A stretch of DNA of 64,000 nucleotides from Cyanodermella asteris (GCA_900618795.1 UYJD01000017.1:700596-764595); one strand, 5' to 3'; shown: positions 11,297 through 22,559, numbered from the stretch's first letter. A program made the numbers and translations. The notes: generated from the sequence alone by a model not told the origin.

Positions 11297-12724
11297 ATGT
11301 CCGACAAGAAGTCCAACCTCCGAGTGACCGTGGAGGAGCATCGTGATCAGAACAATGAGTCGCCAGTGCAGAACTCGATACTCACTGCTCGCTCGCCTCG
11401 TGCGACTCGGTTTGCCGAAGCAACGACAGTTATCTCGCCTGTCGAACTCAACAAGAAGAGCCCGTTCCAAGGTTCGCCCATCGACACCAACAGACGGCCT
11501 TCGCCAGAACGATCCGGCGAAGATGCTCCCTCCAGCAGCGGCTTTTCTACGAATAACATCAAGCACACGTCAGTGCAGATGCCCATGACCCCGTTCACAC
11601 CCGTCACCGCCAGAACACCAGGTGCATTGAAGGTTCCCGGCACGCCAGGGCGATACCTCGATCCCAGGTCACCTACCTTCAAGGAAGAGGTTGCGTTGGA
11701 AAAGGAAGAAGTCAAGGCGGAGAAGAAGAACGCCAGCGACCTCAAGGTCAAGACCCGCGTTCGCATTGCCAAGTTCTTCCTTCGCGGCGTCAACTTCGGC
11801 TGCTCGCTCATTGTCCTCTCTATGCTCTCCACAACTTTCATGATCTTCAACGCCACCAAAGCCCTTCCTCCCCGCAACAACCTTCCGCCCTGGGCAGCCG
11901 GTCAGCAGACATGGCCGCAAATTACCCTTCTCGTCATGGCCTGCGTCTCCCTCGCGATCTGTCTGTGTATCTTCTACGGCTACTGGAAAGGCGGACATCG
12001 CAAAGCGGCAAAGACGGCAACCTACTACACTCTCTTCGCAGTTGGCTTCTTCATCTTCAGCACTGTCATGTGGATCATCGGCGCGGTTGTGCTACACCAG
12101 TCGCGCGCCCACGGCAACGGGCAAGACATGTGGGGATGGTCTTGCAACATGAACAAGCGTGAAACCCTCTTCAACGACACGGTCAACTACGCCCTGATCT
12201 GCCGTCTGCAAAACTGGTCCCTCATCTGCGCGCTCATCGAAGTCACGATCGAAGTCATCACAATCGCAATCTACGTCGTCGTCTTCCTCCGCTTCCGCTC
12301 CAAGCGCAAGCTGTCCAAGAGCATGGACACCCGCGACAAGGCCCGCAACGACCTGTATCTCGCTCAGCTCAAGCTTCAGTCCGCGCCCAACACGCCCGGC
12401 TACCACACCCAGCGCACGGGCAAGGGCGTCGCACGCTCCGCCGTCGCGCCCACGTTCGGTGCCATCAGCGAGGAGCGCGACGTCGAGGCCAGCTTCGACG
12501 AGAGCGATCTCGAGTACCAGCGCCGCTACGAGCAAACCTTCGGCTCTCAAGTCGGGCTCGTGGCCCCGCAGATCAACGTCACGGGCGCGACACCGAACAT
12601 GGAGCAGGGCGAGTTCGGGCCCAGGGAAACGGTACAAGAGCACTTTGCTCCCGCGGCCGGTGAGCAGACTTACGACGCCGTGCCCATTCCCGGAGCCTAC
12701 GCGGGCGCGAAACCCCAGCATTAG
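11297..12724 (+). CDS. Four-transmembrane (MARVEL-like) protein, 475 aa
   Basis: Single exon; the ATG at 11297 sits in a good context (GTCACCATGTCC). Residues 1-160 are hydrophilic and rich in SP/TP sites (TPFTPVTARTPG, YLDPRSPTFKEE). Four hydrophobic helices follow at about 165-186, 208-229, 242-266 and 306-331. A non-membrane loop between helices 3 and 4 carries conserved-looking Trp and Cys (DMWGWSCN, ICRLQNW). The tail from about 335 is basic next to the membrane and then disordered. The tight bundle of four helices with long cytosolic tails is the arrangement of MARVEL-type proteins, which in fungi sit in plasma-membrane domains or the vesicle pathway. That assignment rests on topology only, as I see no diagnostic motif. 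Proline-directed phosphorylation of the tails is likely but inferred. Confidence 0.85.
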   Translation: MSDKKSNLRVTVEEHRDQNNESPVQNSILTARSPRATRFAEATTVISPVELNKKSPFQGSPIDTNRRPSPERSGEDAPSSSGFSTNNIKHTSVQMPMTPFTPVTARTPGALKVPGTPGRYLDPRSPTFKEEVALEKEEVKAEKKNASDLKVKTRVRIAKFFLRGVNFGCSLIVLSMLSTTFMIFNATKALPPRNNLPPWAAGQQTWPQITLLVMACVSLAICLCIFYGYWKGGHRKAAKTATYYTLFAVGFFIFSTVMWIIGAVVLHQSRAHGNGQDMWGWSCNMNKRETLFNDTVNYALICRLQNWSLICALIEVTIEVITIAIYVVVFLRFRSKRKLSKSMDTRDKARNDLYLAQLKLQSAPNTPGYHTQRTGKGVARSAVAPTFGAISEERDVEASFDESDLEYQRRYEQTFGSQVGLVAPQINVTGATPNMEQGEFGPRETVQEHFAPAAGEQTYDAVPIPGAYAGAKPQH

Positions 12725-13244
12725 AGTGGGATAATGGTAGAGCTGGCCTCTTGCCATTTCCACCCTCTAACTCCTTGTTGTTGTTGTGAGTTTGGCAAAG
12801 AGCCGACAGGAATGATGAACACGTGTATATACGGATACCTGCGACGACGCAACTTTTTACCTTATTTTCCTGGCCTGCCGTTAATTGGCGGCCAGCTTTT
12901 TTCTTTTATTGTATGATCGGTGAATAGGCTACGGTTTGGGGTAGCTCGGGAATTCAGTGATACCACACAGAACGCAACGCGATCTCTCTTTTGAGTCTGG
13001 AGAAAGGTGCCATGCATGCATGGGTTGATACCTAGGTAGATAGCAAAAATTGCACCAAAGATGAACATGCAAATGCTTGCCTGCGGCTCAAAGTGATCGT
13101 CGAAAGTCATGGATTCATGTCTGCTTCTATTTACCCTCTGGTGGCCGTCGCATGTTGTGACATCCAGTTGCAATTGACACTGTAGGCACAGGTATATTGC
13201 AGTTTCTTCTCACTGAGTATGCTACTCCTTCCATGCCTCTTTTT
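12725..13244. other. Intergenic, convergent 3' flanks
   Basis: This stretch lies between two convergent genes. It holds their 3' flanks, with T-rich runs near 12850-12910 and a CATGCATGCATG palindrome at 13011-13022. I see no gene. Confidence 0.6.
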
Positions 13245-13819
13245 CTACTTCAAGCTCGCAAAGTACTTGCCCGCGTTCCTCTTGAAAATGGTTCCCGTCT
13301 CTCCCTTGTACTGAACGCAAGTCCCCTTGTAAGACCCATCGTTGCCCCCGTCCGCCATCGCAAAATTCACCAACCCCGCAAACGCATCAGGCGAGCAGTT
13401 GGGCGAGGTCTGAACATCACCACCGAACCTGTCATCACAAAACCCAATGTCGTCAGTAAAAATATAAAAAAAGGACTCCGATATTCAATGCAAGTCTCCG
13501 CTGTCATCTGCCACTATGCAGCAGGTGGTCTGGACTGTGGTTCGGGAACTCACCACGGAGTGCCGGCAACGGCACCCTCCTCGTAAGCGGTAAAGTTGAA
13601 GCCCGGCTTGCACGCAAAGGAGAAGTTTTCAAAGTAGTTCTGGATCTTACCGGCGGTGAGCTGCGGGTTGGGCATCTGAGCGGCGTACGCGGTCGCCGTG
13701 GGAAGGGCGCTGTAGACGCAGGTGGGGACGACCGATGCGGAGGAGGCTGCAGCTTCGGGTGCGGGAGACGCAAGGGCAAGGGCTGGGAGGAGAGGGAGGA
13801 GGATCGTGCTGAAATGCAT
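13245..13819 (-). CDS. Small secreted four-cysteine protein, 149 aa
   Basis: Two exons (13554-13819 and 13245-13428) are joined across a 125-bp intron with GTGAGT and ACAG ends; the join at a split Trp codon (TG/G) keeps the frame. Residues 1-18 (MHFSTILLPLLPALALAS) form a clear signal peptide. The mature protein has four Cys: VPTCVYS and FACKPG in exon 1, PNCSPD and GTCVQY in exon 2. That is compatible with two disulphides and a small stable apoplastic or wall protein. The final part (YKGETGTIFKRNAGKYFASLK) contains a Lys/Arg-rich stretch. I recognise no named family. By size, secretion and Cys content it would be listed as a candidate effector or small secreted protein of a filamentous fungus, but nothing in the sequence shows host interaction. 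Confidence 0.8.
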
Positions 13820-14986
13820 GGTGAAGAAGGTTTCGGAGTTCTAACGGACCGAAAAAAAAAAACTTGGACTTGATGCTTGACGGGGAGAAAACTCGAGGCG
13901 GGAGGAGCAAGGACACGAGGAAGGTGAACAAGAATATGAGGGTTTTTATAGATACTCAGAGGTGTTTGAGGTTCTTTCACAGTTCGGCTCAGCCTTGGAT
14001 TCATCCATGGTTGCTCATACGGCAAAGCATTCGTCTGCTTACATTGATCGCCATGATCGCTAACCGTTCCAGAAAATTCTCACCAGATTGCCACCGTTTT
14101 TGAGTCCTGATTACTTGCATATTTACCTTTATTTTTGCATTCTGTTGGCTCAATGATGCTCGATCTGAGCAGTTTCTCAGCTCGTTTCCATTGTCTTCAT
14201 CCGTCGCTTTCCGAATGAGTTTGCGGCACGTCCTGGAGATTACGGGCTGCGTGGCCGGCTTACACATACTTCTTGAGGGTTGTTCCCCGCAGCTTCGGCG
14301 AAGACCGAGTACATGTACGGTAGTAGCGAGGGAAGTTGGAAGAGATGTTGGTGTTGCATCGAAGTTTCGTCCCTCACGGCGAATTGCTGACTCAGCTGGA
14401 CGCTCGTGAGTCTTTCGGTCGTTGTCCATTGTGATTGACCGTGTCTCCACATCAGCTTTCATGAAATGGGCGTTGTGGGCTTCCTGGAAAGGAAATCGCC
14501 ATCAGCATAGTGCTGACCATTCTCACAAAGTGGTCATACCAAATGGTGACCTTTTACTGTCAACTCCCAGCACCCTGGCCAACAGCGGCCTGATGGAATG
14601 TCGACGGAGACACTTGACCACGTACCCGCTGAAGTAGGTTCGTCAACACCAACAAATGTACCTCGAGGATTAGCGATGTAAGTAGCTCAAGACATAGCTT
14701 TGCCACTATTCATTCATGCATCCGCAGAGGGACCCACAGACGTATCATACAAAGGAAGTTGGCAGGTATGTGCGCAGCGACTTTTGTCGATACGCAAGAG
14801 AGCATATTTGAAAAATTAACATGACGCCGAACGAATAATCCCGTGTCCGCCTATCCCACTTCTCTCCTCATTCAGTGTCTCGGCTTCCCTCATTTGCTTG
14901 TCTAGGTCGGCTTTGAGCTCTGCCTTGCTAGCTCCCAATGAGTTCAAGGCCTTCTTTTGGACCACGTTCTGCCCGTTGGCGAAGGC
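13820..14986. other. Intergenic, no supported gene
   Basis: The left end is the promoter of the minus-strand secreted protein, including an A/T run at about 13850. The rest shows only short unrelated frames on both strands. I see no RNA gene or repeat. Confidence 0.5.
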
Positions 14987-15585
14987 CTACTTCCTCTTGA
15001 CTTTTCGCTCCAACTCCTCGTTCTTTGCAACTAGCTTGTCATTCTTATCCTCCAGTTGCTCCAGCCTCCTCTTCACCGCCGCCTGCCTCACTTTCGCCCG
15101 CCGCAAGCTGTTTCTCAAGCGCGTATGATCCCTTTCCAAGTTTCCCATTCGCTCTTGCAGTTGTTGCATGCGATGTAGTTGGACTGATGGTCGGCTGTTG
15201 AACTATTGCGACGTTAGCCATATGTCAGCGAGCCAAATGGTCGGACTGTCGCACGCACTTCATTTCTGGTCCGCACAGGTCGGCTGTCAGTGGGCAAAGG
15301 CGATTCCCCGTGAACTTGAACGCTGTGAACTTTCAGCAATCCGAGCATTGATCGAGGTAGTATGCACAGGGTGAACGCAACCCACGTATGGCGGACAGGC
15401 TCTTGTGTAATGTGGTCCCCGCTTGGGGAGGACGGAGAGATGACAGCGTCGCCGTCTTCGAAGCTATCGCACGGATTTGAAACAATGCTGTCCTCTTCGC
15501 CCAACACTAGACTGCTTTCGTCAGGGCTATCGTACAGATTCAATTCAGACTCGTGCTGTCCGTCCGATGGTAAGGCGTGCTGCAT
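14987..15585 (-). CDS. Possible small coiled-coil protein, 180 aa
   Basis: This is a tentative model of two exons, 15259-15585 and 14987-15202, with a 56-bp intron (GTGCGT donor, GGCTAAC branch point, AATAG acceptor) in phase 0. The ATG is at 15583-15585. Exon 1 is acidic and Ser-rich (DSPDESSLVLGEEDS, DSFEDGDAVISPSSPSGD). Exon 2 encodes an amphipathic coiled coil of about 60 residues with Leu at regular spacing (MQQLQERMGNLERD, LRRAKVRQAAVKRRLEQLED) and ends in a basic KVKRK. The layout of an acidic head and a basic, leucine-zipper-like tail recalls a small nuclear or bZIP-like protein, but no true bZIP basic region (N-x7-R) is visible. The middle of exon 1 is unconvincing, and a different donor at the first GTGGGT is possible. 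Confidence 0.4.
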
Positions 15586-16669
15586 GACGGAGCCCTTTGT
15601 GTCTATCCGCTGATCAGTTCGAAGTTGCACCGAGGGGAGTATTTGAGCGTTGTATGTATGTGCGAGGCAAACCCAGGCTGGTGATGAAGCAGACGTGTAA
15701 GCTTTGTTCTGAAGTAGGCTGAAAGATGCAATGTTTTCTAAGCCAGAGTATTGGAAATATGGTTCAAGGTACTTTGGAGACCGTGATCTCTGTGAATTCG
15801 CGCTGAAGCGAAGATGGGAGCATTCTTTGCTGAAGGGAGGCTAGATCTCTGCAATAGTGTGGCAGGCACGTTTTGCAAGCCACGACCGTGGTTGCCCCAA
15901 ATCATGGCCATTGGAAAGGAGATAGAACCGTTGATCATTGGAAGTACTGTGCTGCGCTGGGGGTACAGATCGTGGTGTCCAAGCTTACACACAGGACTGT
16001 CCAGGCCCGACAACCGCTGGAAATCATGAAATCACGCAATGTTGCGCGATTGCGGATGAGGAGAATGGCGAGAAAGCAACCAGTTGTCATGCAATTACAA
16101 GTGGACGAACACGCCTGCAGCAATGGAATGATCCCTCTTGGAGAAGCGGACCGCACATGACAGATGCGCAACAGCTACCACCCGTGTCCCAGGAACCTTC
16201 AAGGACTTTCAATTCTTGTTCCCGTCACCTCCACATTTCTTTATGAATATCCATCTGACCAGAGCCTTGAACGAGCCCTCTGCTTAACCATCCATGGCTC
16301 AGAAGAGGACTAGCGCCGTGACTCGAACCGAACATGAAGCCAATTTCGACTTGTAGGCCTCCTCACTGATATCCTTCCTGAATGCACGGACGTGTCACTG
16401 ATGAGCTATGCACTCAGCAAATTCGCATGAAGCTATCCACCCAGTGAGTTCATATGAATCATGCATTCAGTGAGATCTGCTTACGCTAGACACTCAATTC
16501 ATTTGAGTCGAGCTAGCATTTACCTCTGTCAATCCGACAACACACCACATACGTCCCAAGCGCTTCATGTCGCTATCCGTAGAAGGTTGACACAGTCATG
16601 AACAACCTCCTGGTACACAGGACTGCATCCGGACAAAAACAAGCCTCACACGCCAACTTTCCTTTCTCC
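15586..16669. other. Intergenic, no supported gene
   Basis: Only short overlapping frames with no family resemblance are found here. A GACTCGAACC string at about 16320 looked like part of a tRNA T-arm, but no cloverleaf can be built round it. Confidence 0.5.
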
Positions 16670-18040
16670 TTAATACTGAGCTGCCTCAAGCTGCGTGGAA
16701 AGGTTCTGGTCCCCCACATATCCCCACGGATGACAGCTCTTCACATCCTCCAACGTCTCACATTCGATCAAAAGATCCCACGCATAACACATTGACCTTC
16801 TAATCGTGGGCGGGATCCTGCTCAGCGACAAAAAGTCCGAGCTCGAATCTCCGCGCCTCGCGCTGTACGCACGTAACAGCTTGGCCATCTCGAAATAATC
16901 CTCGTACCGATACGAGACCAAGGACGCCATCCTGAGGACTCCGTTGCGCCGAGGTGGGCCGAGGATGTAGCGCAACTCGGCGAAACACAGGCTCTTGAGC
17001 TTCTCGCACGGGACGAGAGCTGCGAAGACGGATCCCCAGGTGCCCTGGGTGGTGTTCGTCAGGTCCATGTACAGAGACTCGAGCTGTTTCTCGTAGCGTT
17101 CGATGAAGGCGATGACGGCTCGGCCGTCGATGTGGGTGCATGAGGTCAGGTGGAACTTTCGAAGCGACGGCAAGTCGATAAGGTCAATGGGAAAATTGTG
17201 CTCGTGGCCCAGTATCGTGGTCCAATTGAGAGTCAGATCTTGCAGGTTGCGCATTCCGCAGATTGCCCAGTCTGTCGGTACCTCACTCATCACCATGAAC
17301 TTGTTGCCTAGACTCACCGTCATGGCTGTCAGATTGTTTCTGGTAGTGCTCTCCGCTAGAGATCCACCACAGAGTACTTCCGGATTCGTAATTTGCCCTG
17401 CGAGGTTGACGCGGCGCAGCATTGGGAAGTTGCCGTGTCCGAAGACGTGATTCCACAGTCCCGACCAGCTTAGATAATTCGTGGCCCATGGACCAGTCCC
17501 TGCCGTGTCACTTGGTTTGTACATTAGTTGGTGAACCCAGCTGGTGCTGATCTCTTCGAGACCAGGGAACTTGGCTAGGAGACTGGTAATCCAATCGGCA
17601 TTGATCTGTGCGGTCTGACTTTCTCCCCAGCTCATCGTCGTCGGAAACAGACGGTCACAGATGATGATTTTCCGCACGTGCCGCGACATTTGTTGATGGC
17701 ATGCGACATCTGTCAGCTTTGCACGTGCTGCGAGCCTCTCTTCCTTGTTCGGCTCGCGACTGGCTGCGAACCGTTCTCTCATGTTTGTCTGGCGACGGGG
17801 TGTGCCGACATGTACGTTGCTTATCAGCGTGTGAAACCACTGCTCGAGCGCAGCGTTTCTGAAGACCTTGTTGACCCTCAGGAGCGGCCGCAGATCCTCC
17901 CGATAGGAAAGTGTCGATTCCGCAGCTGTGCAACAGCAAGACCTATCATTGCCATCATACTCTTCAATACTCGCATGGTCGATGCGAAGTTCTTCGCAGA
18001 TGCGGTCAATCAGCTCAACGGGGAGATCGTTGATAGACAT
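16670..18040 (-). CDS. F-box / leucine-rich-repeat-like protein, 456 aa
   Basis: Single exon, starting at the ATG at 18038-18040. The first residues (SINDLPVELIDRICEEL) match the F-box consensus LPxELxxxIxxxL, the segment that binds SKP1 in SCF ubiquitin ligases. The rest has the irregular leucine/asparagine pattern of fungal F-box substrate-recognition proteins, with LRR-like pieces such as LPSLRKFHLTSCTHID and QLESLYMDLTNTT. A short Cys cluster (DRSCCC) lies near residue 33. By family it would recruit an unknown target for ubiquitination; the target cannot be inferred. Such genes are numerous and fast-evolving in filamentous fungi. No intron or damage is seen. Confidence is high for the F-box and low for anything about the substrate. 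Confidence 0.85.
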   Translation of the reverse strand: MSINDLPVELIDRICEELRIDHASIEEYDGNDRSCCCTAAESTLSYREDLRPLLRVNKVFRNAALEQWFHTLISNVHVGTPRRQTNMRERFAASREPNKEERLAARAKLTDVACHQQMSRHVRKIIICDRLFPTTMSWGESQTAQINADWITSLLAKFPGLEEISTSWVHQLMYKPSDTAGTGPWATNYLSWSGLWNHVFGHGNFPMLRRVNLAGQITNPEVLCGGSLAESTTRNNLTAMTVSLGNKFMVMSEVPTDWAICGMRNLQDLTLNWTTILGHEHNFPIDLIDLPSLRKFHLTSCTHIDGRAVIAFIERYEKQLESLYMDLTNTTQGTWGSVFAALVPCEKLKSLCFAELRYILGPPRRNGVLRMASLVSYRYEDYFEMAKLLRAYSARRGDSSSDFLSLSRIPPTIRRSMCYAWDLLIECETLEDVKSCHPWGYVGDQNLSTQLEAAQY

Positions 18041-19564
18041 TGTTGTTATTGAGAGATGCCGAGAGTGATCGCGCTGTGCGAGAGGTAAGAGAGTAAGAGA
18101 CAGGACCAGTCGTGTGGCGATTTATATGCCGGATTGTCAAGAGTTGTGACAATGTGCCAAAAGCTGCGTGCGGTAGTGACTCTGTCGTACAGTTGACGAA
18201 TCGTAGTTTGCCCCGAAGCATGGAGACAAGTGACTCGGCCGTCGTCACAATGAACAGTGAAGTCGCAAAGGGCGAATTGTGGGACGCATGCATCAGCAGT
18301 GGTAGCGCTGCCAAATTTCCGCGACGCGAACTATAGGATCTTCAGAGAATGGTGTTGTGCACAATTCGTGTATGCCTTCAAATATTCGAACTCCGCGGGA
18401 CAAATCTGGTTTCGATTGGCAGATGTGTCGTTTTGTGAAGCTGTGGTTGACACCTTTCTTGCGCCCTGCCGACACTCGACTGAGCCGAAAAAACAATGAA
18501 TGAAAGGCCCAAGAGGTCGAAGAAAAACATCTGCGAGCTCATCGTGTCATATCTTCCTGCCAACACTTCAAATCGTGAAAATAGATATTTGTACATGGAA
18601 TCGAAGAGAGTGTGGATTTACAAAAACAAGATATCCAAGGGACATGCCACTGGTCTTGTCGAAGCAGTAAGTTCGACACGAATGTCAACGGAAGCATGCT
18701 TGCTCTTTGTCTTGCAATAGCGTTAGCAAATGATTGTAGGGGATTTCATCATCTCTCTCCCCAATCAATCACACTGTCTGCCGTCCCAGGTGTGGAGGTG
18801 ATCACGACAAAAGTGCACCGGTGACGCAAAAGTCCCTCCCAGCCTTACAGAAGATGTAGCAAATACCCATTTCAGCATAGAAGCGCTCTCACGTCCGTGG
18901 CCGTCTTCATAGTGGCCGTCTGAAGTGCTGGAGGTAATTCCCGGCTCGCAGTATAGCCAATTGGTTTGGCCCCCCAGATTCACTTCTTCGCATATGAAAG
19001 CAGGATCTGGGAGACAACGACCCAGATACCTGCACCGCTGCACGTCGACTGCTTCAGCGCCGCTTAGAGATTGCTGTAAAGCAGCTGCGAGTTGGAGGCT
19101 CCATTACGAACAAGGTTGAGTGAGGTGAGTAGACAGCATGACTAAGCAGAGACCCGGGGGCCGGCGCTTTTCGTCCCCTTGGTCGGAAAGTTGCGGATCT
19201 TAGATCTGACGACGGTGATCCGGTTCGATGTCCAGATGCCCAAAATGTTCGCCGTTGCATGTGCTCGACGAGGGGCTGTTTCGCTAAGATGGGGTTCGGT
19301 GCAAGAGGCTGGAAGTCACTGAGCTGGAATCTTGGGTAGCGGCGCGGTTTTCACCGATGCCATCCGAAGATTATATGGCCACGAAATTGTGAGTTGTTTT
19401 GTGGGATGGTAGACCTCTCACAATTTGGATGTTCGCGGAACAGACCCGCAGACGAACTGATGTACATTCAATTTTGATTGATTTTGTTACATACAAGCCG
19501 AGGCTGTTTGGCCGCCCATCCTCATGCCCACCATATGTAGAATCACCACGAAAAGCCTTTCCAC
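18041..19564. other. Intergenic, no supported gene
   Basis: The left end is the promoter of the F-box gene and the right end is the 3' flank of enolase. Between them are only short frames without motifs. I see no repeat or RNA gene. Confidence 0.5.
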
Positions 19565-20929
19565 TTATGCGCTGACGGCAGTTCGGAAGTTGTTGCCTGC
19601 ATACACGGCCTTATCACCGAGCTCTTCCTCGATGCGCAGAATCTGGTTGAGTTTGGCCAGACGCTCGGAACGGGCCGGAGCACCAGTCTTGATCTGTCCG
19701 CAACGGAGACCAACGGCAATGTCGGCAATGGTCACATCCTCGGTCTCACCTGAACGGTGCGATACCATGACTCCCCAGCCGTCGGCGTAAGAGTCCTTTG
19801 CGGCCTGTATCGATTCGGTCAGGGAGCCGATCTGGTTAACCTTGAGCAGAAGGGCGTTGCAGGATTTGAGCTCGATGGCCTTCTTGATGCGCTCGGGGTT
19901 GGTAACAGTCAAGTCATCACTGCGAGTGTTAGTATATTTTCCTAAAGCGGTGCTGGGTCGTACTTACCCAACAATCTGGAAGTCGGAAGTCTTGTAGAAG
20001 TAGCTCCAGGCCTCCCAGTCGTCCTCGGCGAAGGGGTCTTCAATGCTGACGATGGGGTACTTCTGGGCAAGCTGCTTGTACTGGTCCGCCAATTGCTCGT
20101 ATGTGAGCCACTTGCTCTTGTCAGAGTCGGGGTTCTTGAAGTCCAGGTCGTACTTCTTCTCGTCGGCCTTGTAGAACTCGCTCGACGCAACGTCCATGGC
20201 AATCTTGACCTTGCCGGTGTAGCCAGCCTGCTCAATCGAGTCGGCGATCAACTCGAGAGCCTCCTCGGCAGTCTGAATATCAGGCGCAACACCACCCTCA
20301 TCGCCGACGTTTCCGGCGGACTGGCCGTACTTCTTCTTGGCCAACGACTTGAGCTTCTGGTAGACCTCAGCACCCCAGCGCATGGCCTCGCTGAACGAAG
20401 GAGCATCGCTTGGAACGATCATGAACTCCTGGAAGGCGAGACGGCCACCGGCGTGCGAGCCACCGTTGAGGACGTTCATGAACGGCACGGGCAGGACGAA
20501 CGGCTTCTTGGTGCCGGCAATGTCGGAGACGTGCTGGTAGAGAGGCATGCCCTTCTCGGCGGCACCGGCCTTTGCGATGGCCAGAGAGACACCGAGGATG
20601 GCGTTGGCACCCAGGTTGGTCTTGTTGGCAGTGCCATCGAGCTCCTTGAGAAATGCGTCGACCTTGATCTGGTCCTTGACGTCCAGCTTGGCGTCGATGA
20701 CCTTGGGGCCAATGGTCTTGTTCACGTTCTCGACGGCCTTGAGCACGCCCTTTCCGCCCCAATGGGTCTTGTCTCCATCGCGAAGCTCGCAGGCCTCGTG
20801 CTGGCCGGTGGACGCGCCGGAGGGGACGATGGCGCGGTGCAGTCCGGTTTCGGTGACGACGTCAACCTCGACGGTGGGGTTACCGCGCGAGTCGTAGACC
20901 TGGCGGGCGTGGATCTTGGAAATAGGCAT
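19565..20929 (-). CDS. Enolase (2-phosphoglycerate hydratase), 438 aa
   Basis: Enolase converts 2-phosphoglycerate to phosphoenolpyruvate in cytosolic glycolysis and needs two Mg ions. The protein starts [19 protein letters not shown], the invariant enolase N-terminus; an in-frame ATG eight codons upstream is not used by the family. The model has two exons, 19968-20929 and 19565-19919, with a 48-bp intron late in the gene (GTAAGT donor, CGCAG acceptor). The join restores [16 protein letters not shown]. The signature [14 protein letters not shown], with the catalytic lysine, and the SHRSGETED loop are intact, as is [12 protein letters not shown] with its metal-binding acidic residues. The length of 438 aa is standard for fungi. 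The coding strand is strongly codon-biased, fitting high expression, and this bias leaves a long antisense frame open. Confidence 0.98.
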
Positions 20930-21703
20930 GATTGCGATGTGGAAAGGGAGCAATTGTAGGAAAGGAGAGGTTGTGAGGTGCCAGGAGAGGGACGGAAATT
21001 TCAGGCCCAGGTTGTGTTATAGCTCGTGCAAGATGCGCATGGAGGGGCAGCAAAGGCGGGCAGAATCGAAACGAACGAAACACATGCGGTGCCATGTCAA
21101 CGCGAGATTTTCTCGTCGTTCTGCACGCAGCTCGTCTGTCTGTCTGACTGCAGCATTGGCATCGACAGCTGTACGCCATCTCTGCCTATCGGCGTTCCTG
21201 CCCACGTTCCCATCTTGTCAATCCGCCGGCTGACCGATGTGTTGGGATGTTGCTGATAGGCCATGACGAAGCTGGATGCAGGGCTGAGCTGCCCATGCAT
21301 CCTTCAGCCGTGGCATAGGCCGTCTTGCTAGGCGAGATCTACATGTTCCAAGCTCCTGTGATAGTGGTCAAGATGCACTGCGACGTTCAGCAAAGATGGC
21401 GTGGAAATCACTGTCACTGTCACTGGCACGCCAATCCAAACGTCAAATCCCAACAATCCAAACAAACATTGGTAACGGCCCCTCCGGACTTTGCAGTAAC
21501 CCCGATAAAGTACTTGCTCAACTACTGGTGACAATCTCAATCATACTTGACTAATGCGATTTTCACTCTGATTGTGATCTCCTCAAGCTGCTCCGATCCA
21601 CTTGCTCTACTATCAGGTCTGTCCATCTCACACGCCGTCGTTCACGATTCAGACGAGGTCCAGGTGATATCCGTACGCTGCTCCTCGACCATCCTCCAGC
21701 AGC
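20930..21703. other. Enolase promoter and intergenic
   Basis: The first few hundred bases upstream of the enolase ATG are, read on the gene strand, pyrimidine-rich (long C/T tracts at about 20940-21020), as is common for strongly expressed fungal genes. I see no further gene. Confidence 0.5.
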
Positions 21704-22150
21704 TCACTTCTCTCCGAACCACATGGCGTCCACATTCTCTAGAATGCCGACAAGCTCGTTTGATATTGTTTCCCGTTGTGTGACTTCCGCTCCCTCCAAA
21801 GTTTTCTTTGCAGACTCAATCACAAGTTGCTGCGCAGGAATTGCCGGATCATTCGGCGGAAGTTTCAGGTTTGAGAAGAATGAGTGAGCCAGCTCGGCGT
21901 GAAAATGTCTGTCCTTGGCTATGTCGCTGCAGAATGAGATTACCCAGTGCGAAATCGCGACTGAAACCTGGTTCGTCCTCTTGCCGATGATGACACCTTC
22001 CGAGTATCTGATTGCTTCGTCGAACTTGCTGTTCCTGAGCTGTTCCAAATCAGTACTGCTTCCGGATGAGTGCATGGTGTGACTTACCAAGGTCAGTGCT
22101 CGCCTAGCGTCGGGACTGGGCCGATACACTGGAAGCACTCCCGGTGGCAT
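21704..22150 (-). CDS. Orphan protein with an optional 48-nt intron
   Basis: The ATG at 22148-22150 opens the frame (MPPGVLPVYRPSPDARRALTL). A 48-nt segment at 22040-22087 starts GTAAGT, contains TACTGAT and ends AACAG, so it is a near-perfect short intron. It is also a multiple of three without a stop, so both the spliced (132 aa) and retained (148 aa) forms are open. The body is helical (FDEAIRYSEGVIIGKR, VSVAISHWVISFCSDIAKD, ESAKKTLEGAEVTQRE) and ends MWFGEK. I recognise no family. The upstream frame also stays open without an ATG for about 25 codons, so a further 5' exon is possible. It lies just downstream of a decayed HET gene on the same strand and might have been part of that locus. 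Confidence 0.45.
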   Translation of the reverse strand: MPPGVLPVYRPSPDARRALTLVSHTMHSSGSSTDLEQLRNSKFDEAIRYSEGVIIGKRTNQVSVAISHWVISFCSDIAKDRHFHAELAHSFFSNLKLPPNDPAIPAQQLVIESAKKTLEGAEVTQRETISNELVGILENVDAMWFGEK

Positions 22151-22559
22151 GATAGTGGTTGAAAGGGCAAGATCCAATATTTCGCTCCTTAGAAGGCCGT
22201 GAAAGATAAGCGAAATGAGTCCAAGCTGCAGGTCTACCCAGTTCGGAAGTTGAGTCGGAGGGTTATTGAGATATTAGAAGGTTGGGAAGGGAGCTTTGTC
22301 GCTTTTTAAGATGCATATGGTATTGGGACGCAGGCAAGCGCTGTTGTTTTCTTGTTTGCATTGATACGCAAGAGAGCATGTGTAATAGCTTGTGTTGTGT
22401 CTGGCAAATAATATGTGTTGACGCAGATTCTTCAGCATCATTTGTATACCCGTCAAACTTTCTCCCTCGCCAAACAGGGTGCGATCCGTGATGCGACCGA
22501 CCCAGAAGTAGCAAGGCTCGACCCGTTGACGCTCAGACTGTTTCGAAAGTTGGTTCTGA

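Noticed and set aside
12092-12763. 223-codon frame antisense to the four-helix membrane protein
   Set aside because: It is Asp/Val/Arg-rich shadow sequence of a codon-biased gene.
20093-20959. 288-codon open frame antisense to enolase
   Set aside because: It mirrors the enolase exon exactly, has no motif and is explained by the strong codon bias of the enolase gene.
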